Below are positions 6,141-9,049 of a DNA stretch of 9,049 bases, piece after piece; the stretch's first letter is position 1, and every line of letters starts with the position of its first letter. The notes under the pieces were generated by a model. The model worked only from the letters and a program-made list of their open reading frames with translations, was not told the origin of the DNA and did not search any database. The DNA lies in contig CAYSZR010000063.1 of NCBI GenBank assembly GCA_964435565.1, positions 1-9,049 of the forward strand, given 5' to 3'. Source of the DNA: QAMH01 sp964435565. Lineage in GTDB: Bacteria; Actinomycetota; Coriobacteriia; Coriobacteriales; QAMH01. The translations under genes were made by a program, and so were the position numbers.

Positions 6141-7358
6141 CTATTGTTCTGCACGTTGTGCACGTCTTGCCTTCGGTGCCTTATAGGCAGGGCATTCGTA
6201 ATCCTTGTATTTAAGATTCGATAAAATCTCTTCGACCCACGCATCGATGGGCAGGCCCTCTTCCGCACGTTCGCAATCGATGATGCGGGCGTGGGTTTCA
6301 GGCGAGCGCGGCATGAAGAGCGTACAGCAATCGTCTGCTGGACGCGAAGAGATTTCAAAGGTGCCTATTTTTTTTGCCGTATCGATAATCTCGATCTTGT
6401 CGCTGCCGATGAGTGGGCGCAGGACGGGAAGCTCCACAGCGCTATTGACTGCCGCAATGTTTTCGAGGGTCTGGCTAGCGACTTGACCCAGAGATTCGCC
6501 CGTAACCAAAGCCCTGGCCCGTTCCACGCGCGCAATACCCTGCGCGACCCTGAACATAAGCCGCCGATACAAGATGATGCGCAGATTAGGCGGGCATTCG
6601 CTCGCAATCGTCTTTTGATAGTCACCAAACGCGATGTAATAGACTCTCCCGATACCACCTGCCGGCGCCAATGCGTGCGCAAGGTCATCGACAATATATT
6701 CGCTTGCGTCATCAGTTTGCGGACGCCCGGAAAAATGAACGCCGACAACGACCGCCCCGCGTTTCATGAGCTTCCAGGTTGCAACAGGGCTATCGATGCC
6801 GCCCGACATAAGGCTTACGACTTTGCCTGCCGTTCCAACAGGCAGGCCCCCTATGCCACGATCCGTGCGCGAGTAGACATAGACGCTGCCTTGGATGACC
6901 TCGACGTGTACTTTCACGTCTGGCTCGCGCATCTTCACAGCCTTGTCTGGGGCAAACGCGCATAAATGGGCCCCGACAAGCTGGTTCAGCTGCATGGAAT
7001 CAATGGGATAATCAGTATTCGACCTGCGGGCATCGACTTTGAAAGTCTCGAATGGACCGCAATCCATAAGCGCCAATTCGGCGCAGCGATAGTACTCTTC
7101 TGGCTCGCGTGCACACTTCCATCCACGCGACACACGTGCCACACCGGGAACCTGCAACAAAATATGAGCGACCGGTTCAAGGTCGTCACCATTTTCAAGC
7201 ACGACAAGAATTCGCCCGGATATACGCGTGCATTCCTTCACGTCAAATGCAACGAGCGCCGCCTCCATGTTTTGCAAGAGACGGTGCTCGAATGATGCAC
7301 GGTTTCGACCCTTGAGGCCGACTTCGTGGTAATGAACCAGGCAGATACGCTCGAACAA
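6141..7358 (-). CDS. thiI: tRNA 4-thiouridine synthase ThiI
   Basis: ThiI adenylates and thiolates U8 of certain tRNAs, and in some bacteria also supplies sulfur for the thiamine thiazole. The 405-residue protein has an N-terminal ferredoxin-like segment (HYHEVGLKGRNR, 9-20), a THUMP domain (about 60-165) and a PP-loop AMP-forming domain with SGGIDSPVA at 185-193. The C-terminal DDCCTLFMPRSPETHA (342-357) holds the cysteines near the catalytic position. It ends without a rhodanese domain, like Bacillus ThiI and unlike the longer E. coli enzyme, so a cysteine desulfurase should hand sulfur over directly; none is encoded in this window. The start appears to be TTG at 7358-7356, 10 bases after the rpoZ stop. 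The GGGGGAG ribosome site ends only 3 bases before it, which is rather close. Confidence 0.95.
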   Translation of the reverse strand: MFERICLVHYHEVGLKGRNRASFEHRLLQNMEAALVAFDVKECTRISGRILVVLENGDDLEPVAHILLQVPGVARVSRGWKCAREPEEYYRCAELALMDCGPFETFKVDARRSNTDYPIDSMQLNQLVGAHLCAFAPDKAVKMREPDVKVHVEVIQGSVYVYSRTDRGIGGLPVGTAGKVVSLMSGGIDSPVATWKLMKRGAVVVGVHFSGRPQTDDASEYIVDDLAHALAPAGGIGRVYYIAFGDYQKTIASECPPNLRIILYRRLMFRVAQGIARVERARALVTGESLGQVASQTLENIAAVNSAVELPVLRPLIGSDKIEIIDTAKKIGTFEISSRPADDCCTLFMPRSPETHARIIDCERAEEGLPIDAWVEEILSNLKYKDYECPAYKAPKARRAQRAEQ

Positions 7359-7368
7359 GCGCTCCCCC

Positions 7369-7629
7369 TTATTGTTTGCTGTCTTCGAACGACTTCTTGT
7401 CGTAGGATATCTCGCCGCGGGCGATTTCTTCCATTGCCAAAGAAAGCGGCTTGCGACCTGCGAATTCAGCGATCTCGCTTACAGACTGCAATGCGACTGC
7501 ACGATCGCGCTGACCGCGCATCATATCGTTGATGTCGCGAGAACGCTTCGAAGCGATTGCACACAGAAGATACTTGTCCTCGTTGGTCTTATCAAGCAGC
7601 GAATCAATACGTGGTTCCACAATAGACAT
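7369..7629 (-). CDS. rpoZ: DNA-directed RNA polymerase omega subunit
   Basis: Omega is the small RNA polymerase subunit that helps fold and hold the beta' subunit. The 86-residue product shows the family pattern: an N-terminal IVEPRIDSLL, then NEDKYLLCAIASKRSRDIN (residues 16-34), and a short acidic/lysine tail. I place the start at ATG 7629-7627. GAGGAG (7640-7645) is its ribosome site, 10 bases upstream. An earlier in-frame TTG at 7647 overlaps that site and should not be used. Position directly after gmk is the common gmk-rpoZ arrangement across bacteria, which supports the call of a small divergent protein. The stop is 10 bases from the thiI start. Confidence 0.95.
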   Translation of the reverse strand: MSIVEPRIDSLLDKTNEDKYLLCAIASKRSRDINDMMRGQRDRAVALQSVSEIAEFAGRKPLSLAMEEIARGEISYDKKSFEDSKQ

Positions 7630-7673
7630 AGGTGCTGTTCTCCTCAATTACAAGATTGTTGCCAAGAGCTGAC

Positions 7674-8225
7674 CTAGGATTGTATCACCTTGACAAGCTC
7701 ATTGGTAGCCTGTTCCAAATCATCGTTCACAATAACGACATCATAACGTTTTGAAGCTTCCATCTCGCCTTTTGCGTTTTCCAGGCGACACGAAATAGCC
7801 TCTTCGGTTTCAGTTGCCCTGCCGCGGAGCCTATGTGCAAGCTCTTCTTCAGACGGCGGGGCGATAAAGACGAGCCGCGCCTGCGGTAGCTTTTCGCGCA
7901 CTTGAAAACCGCCTTGCACATCGATTTCGAGCAAAACGGTATCACCGGCGGCAAGATGTTCCTTGATGGGCCCAATAGGCGTGCCATAGTAATTGGAATG
8001 GACCTTCGCCCATTCGATCAGGCCATCGTTTTGTATGATCTGTTCGAATTCCTCTACGGACATAAAGAGGTAATGAACACCGTCCACCTCGCCTTCACGA
8101 GGTGGACGTGTTGTTGCAGACACGGAAACCCAACAATCGGGTATCTGTTCGACCAAGCGTTTTACCAATGTGCCCTTACCAGCGCCAGAGGGCCCGGATA
8201 TCACGAATAGCGAACCTGTCGACAT
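7674..8225 (-). CDS. gmk: Guanylate kinase
   Basis: Guanylate kinase phosphorylates GMP to GDP with ATP, an essential step in GTP and dGTP supply. The 183-residue protein has the P-loop GPSGAGKGT (11-19) and the GMP-binding stretch VSATTRPPREGEVDGVHY (35-52). FxxxxxxGLIEWAKVHSNYYGTP follows (60-83), with LLEIDVQG (98-105) and the lid region RLRGRATETEEAISCRL (132-148). Length is slightly short of the typical 200-odd residues but complete. The ATG at 8225-8223 lies only 5 bases after the mihF stop, so the two are surely co-transcribed and likely translationally linked. Confidence 0.98.
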   Translation of the reverse strand: MSTGSLFVISGPSGAGKGTLVKRLVEQIPDCWVSVSATTRPPREGEVDGVHYLFMSVEEFEQIIQNDGLIEWAKVHSNYYGTPIGPIKEHLAAGDTVLLEIDVQGGFQVREKLPQARLVFIAPPSEEELAHRLRGRATETEEAISCRLENAKGEMEASKRYDVVIVNDDLEQATNELVKVIQS

Positions 8226-8230
8226 AATCT

Positions 8231-8542
8231 CTATTTGCCCAAACGTTGCAGCAGCTCTTCGCGCTGACGGGTACCCAGACCCTTAACGCGACGAGATGGC
8301 GAGATGTCGAGTTCGGTCATGAGCTTGGCGGCTTTCGCCTTTCCATAGCCAGGAAGGGACTCGAGCAGCATCGAGACTTTCATGCGTGCAATGATGGGAT
8401 CATCGGACTTCTTAAGGACCTCGTTGAGCGAAACCTTACCACTCTTGATCTTGCCACGAAGCGCCGCACGCTCTTTGCGCGCCTTTGCCGCCTTCTCAAG
8501 AGCCGCTTTTCTCTGAGCATCGGTGAGTGGGGGTAATGCCAT
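8231..8542 (-). CDS. mihF: Actinobacterial integration host factor (mIHF)
   Basis: mIHF is a nucleoid-associated DNA-binding protein of actinobacteria, unrelated to the HU/IHF fold, first known as the host factor for mycobacteriophage L5 integration. The 103-residue product begins MALPPLTDAQRKAAL. It has a basic N-terminal helix (about 8-30) and GKVSLNEVL (35-43). LPGYGKAKAAKLM (63-75) is a helix-two-turn-helix-like DNA-binding element, followed by RRVKGLGTRQREELLQRL. The ATG at 8542-8540 is chosen because AGGAGG lies 7 bases upstream. An in-frame ATG at 8584 overlaps the -10 box and cannot be in the main transcript. Placement directly before gmk is a recurring actinobacterial arrangement. 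It heads the mihF-gmk-rpoZ-thiI group. Confidence 0.95.
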   Translation of the reverse strand: MALPPLTDAQRKAALEKAAKARKERAALRGKIKSGKVSLNEVLKKSDDPIIARMKVSMLLESLPGYGKAKAAKLMTELDISPSRRVKGLGTRQREELLQRLGK

Positions 8543-8549
8543 GAGAGAA

Positions 8550-8555
8550 CCTCCT
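8550..8555 (-). promoter_or_regulatory. Shine-Dalgarno sequence of mihF
   Basis: AGGAGG on the minus strand, 7 bases before ATG 8542, is a full match to the anti-Shine-Dalgarno core. It decides the mihF start against the longer open frame beginning at 8584. Confidence 0.9.
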
Positions 8556-8582
8556 CGTTTGCCTGCATGGGCTAGTGCTGTC

Positions 8583-8591
8583 ATTATAGCA
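8583..8591 (-). promoter_or_regulatory. Extended -10 promoter for the mihF-gmk-rpoZ-thiI group
   Basis: The minus strand reads TGCTATAAT, a perfect -10 hexamer with the TGn extension. Transcription would start near 8576, giving a leader of about 34 bases before the mihF ATG. A TTGACG (8613-8618) lies upstream, but its spacing of 24 bases is too long for a standard -35. The extended -10, perhaps with an activator, probably carries recognition. The spacer contains a small inverted repeat AGCTT-TAAT-AAGCT (8591-8604). Confidence 0.75.
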
Positions 8592-8606
8592 GCTTATTAA
8601 AGCTTT

Positions 8607-8657
8607 TTTGCACGTCAATCGCCGTAGAGGTACCTTTAACAGCATATGGCGTGCAAA
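8607..8657. repeat. Paired TTTGCACG / CGTGCAAA inverted sites upstream of mihF
   Basis: TTTGCACG at 8607-8614 and its exact reverse complement CGTGCAAA at 8650-8657 are 35 bases apart. A third related core, the palindrome GTGCAC, lies at 8668-8673. All sit upstream of the mihF -10 box, with the nearest site overlapping the poor -35 region. The layout resembles binding sites for a regulator that loops or cooperates, but no protein is identified and an 8-bp match can arise by chance. Confidence 0.35.
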
Positions 8658-8721
8658 TCAGCCTCTGGTGCACATTCTAGTCCATTCGATAATTATTTTC
8701 TAATTCATACAATGCGACCGA

Positions 8722-9049
8722 TTAACACCGTGTGCTTTGCCCATGCCTCTTGCGCCTGTGTCGGAAAAGACCGACTCCGGCAGCTATGCAGGCGTTTGCC
8801 AACGCTATAGCCAAGTACAAGATGTTATGCGTGGTATCATCGCCTGTCTTGGCAAGGTCTTTCTTGTCTGTGGCCGGCGTCGATGCAGATTTATTGTCAG
8901 CAACGCTCACGATCATACCCGTCGAATCAGAAGCGCTGCCCGAAAGCGTGGCCGCACCTGATGCATTGGAAACGAGTGTAATCGCGCCGAGATTATCGAC
9001 CGTGAAAGTAATCGAGCCGGAGACCACATCGTACCCAGTGGGAGCTGCT
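8722..9049 (-). CDS. Cell-wall-anchored surface protein with SpaA/Cna-B-like domain and LAKTG sorting signal (3' end only)
   Basis: Only the last 108 residues are in the window; the frame stays open to the right edge, so the start is outside. The visible part begins AAPTGYDVVSGSITFTVDNLG, which matches the end of a SpaA/Cna-B prealbumin-like repeat (GY followed by an FTV strand). It continues to a closing strand MIVSVADNK. After a short Ser/Thr/Lys linker comes the sorting signal LAKTG (8856-8842), then DD, a hydrophobic segment (NILYLAIALANACIAAGVGLF) and a basic tail RHRRKRH. This is the standard order for sortase substrates, with proline replaced by alanine. It is probably a pilin or adhesin linked to peptidoglycan. 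Which sortase handles it is not shown here, and no sortase gene is in the window. Confidence 0.85.
   Translation of the reverse strand, partial: AAPTGYDVVSGSITFTVDNLGAITLVSNASGAATLSGSASDSTGMIVSVADNKSASTPATDKKDLAKTGDDTTHNILYLAIALANACIAAGVGLFRHRRKRHGQSTRC

Noticed and set aside
6291..6965. A 224-codon plus-strand open frame
   Set aside because: It lies wholly antisense to thiI, whose PP-loop and THUMP features are unambiguous. No ribosome site or family resemblance supports the plus-strand frame.
8542..8584. An N-terminal extension of mIHF starting at ATG 8584
   Set aside because: That ATG overlaps the TATAAT promoter element, and the true AGGAGG ribosome site would lie inside the extension.
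8591..8610. AGCTT-ATTA-AAGCT followed by TTTTTT on the plus strand, looking like a small terminator
   Set aside because: The stem is 5 bp and no plus-strand gene leads into it. It falls in the spacer of the mihF promoter and is better read as promoter sequence.
8690..8704. AATTA-TTTTC-TAATT, a possible terminator for the surface-protein gene
   Set aside because: A 5-bp stem made only of A:T pairs would be unstable and has no following T-tract on the minus strand.

Overview
The window reads as a chromosomal segment of a high-G+C Gram-positive bacterium, most likely an actinobacterium of the class Coriobacteriia. Three things point there: an actinobacterial-type integration host factor (mIHF) directly upstream of gmk and rpoZ, a surface protein with an LAKTG sorting signal, and base composition that looks near 50% G+C (estimated by eye). 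The genus is inference and cannot be fixed from the sequence alone. All eleven genes lie on the minus strand, so transcription runs from right to left. I see no plus-strand gene, tRNA, rRNA, insertion sequence, prophage or CRISPR array. No gap exceeds about 180 bases.

Right to left (the direction of transcription):
(1) 9049-8722 is the 3' end of a wall-anchored surface protein, with the tail of a SpaA/Cna-B-like domain and an LAKTG sorting signal.
(2) 8721-8543 is a regulatory gap with an extended -10 promoter and paired TTTGCACG/CGTGCAAA sites.
(3) mihF-gmk-rpoZ-thiI (8542-6141) is tightly packed, with gaps of 5, 44 and 10 bases. It covers nucleoid/DNA architecture, GDP synthesis, the RNA polymerase omega subunit and tRNA 4-thiouridine synthesis.
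(4) After 52 bases comes phoH-ybeY-dgkA-era-recO (6088-2573), a widely conserved RNA-maturation, ribosome-assembly and membrane cluster whose genes nearly touch or overlap. No convincing terminator separates blocks 3 and 4, so they may be read through as one long unit.
(5) 2572-2462 is a gap with a weak promoter candidate.
(6) A polar amino-acid ABC importer follows (2461-64): lipoprotein binding protein, permease and ATPase. A strong hairpin sits between the binding-protein and permease genes, and a 17-bp perfect inverted repeat closes the operon at the left edge.

The window is mostly ordinary housekeeping DNA. The parts most worth a second look are non-coding: the intercistronic hairpin in the importer operon, the long AT-rich inverted repeat at the left edge, and the paired sites upstream of mihF. 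The non-canonical sorting signal of the surface protein also merits attention. I did not find evidence for a novel multi-gene system. Several translation starts were moved downstream of the longest open frame because a Shine-Dalgarno sequence or a promoter lies inside the longer version.
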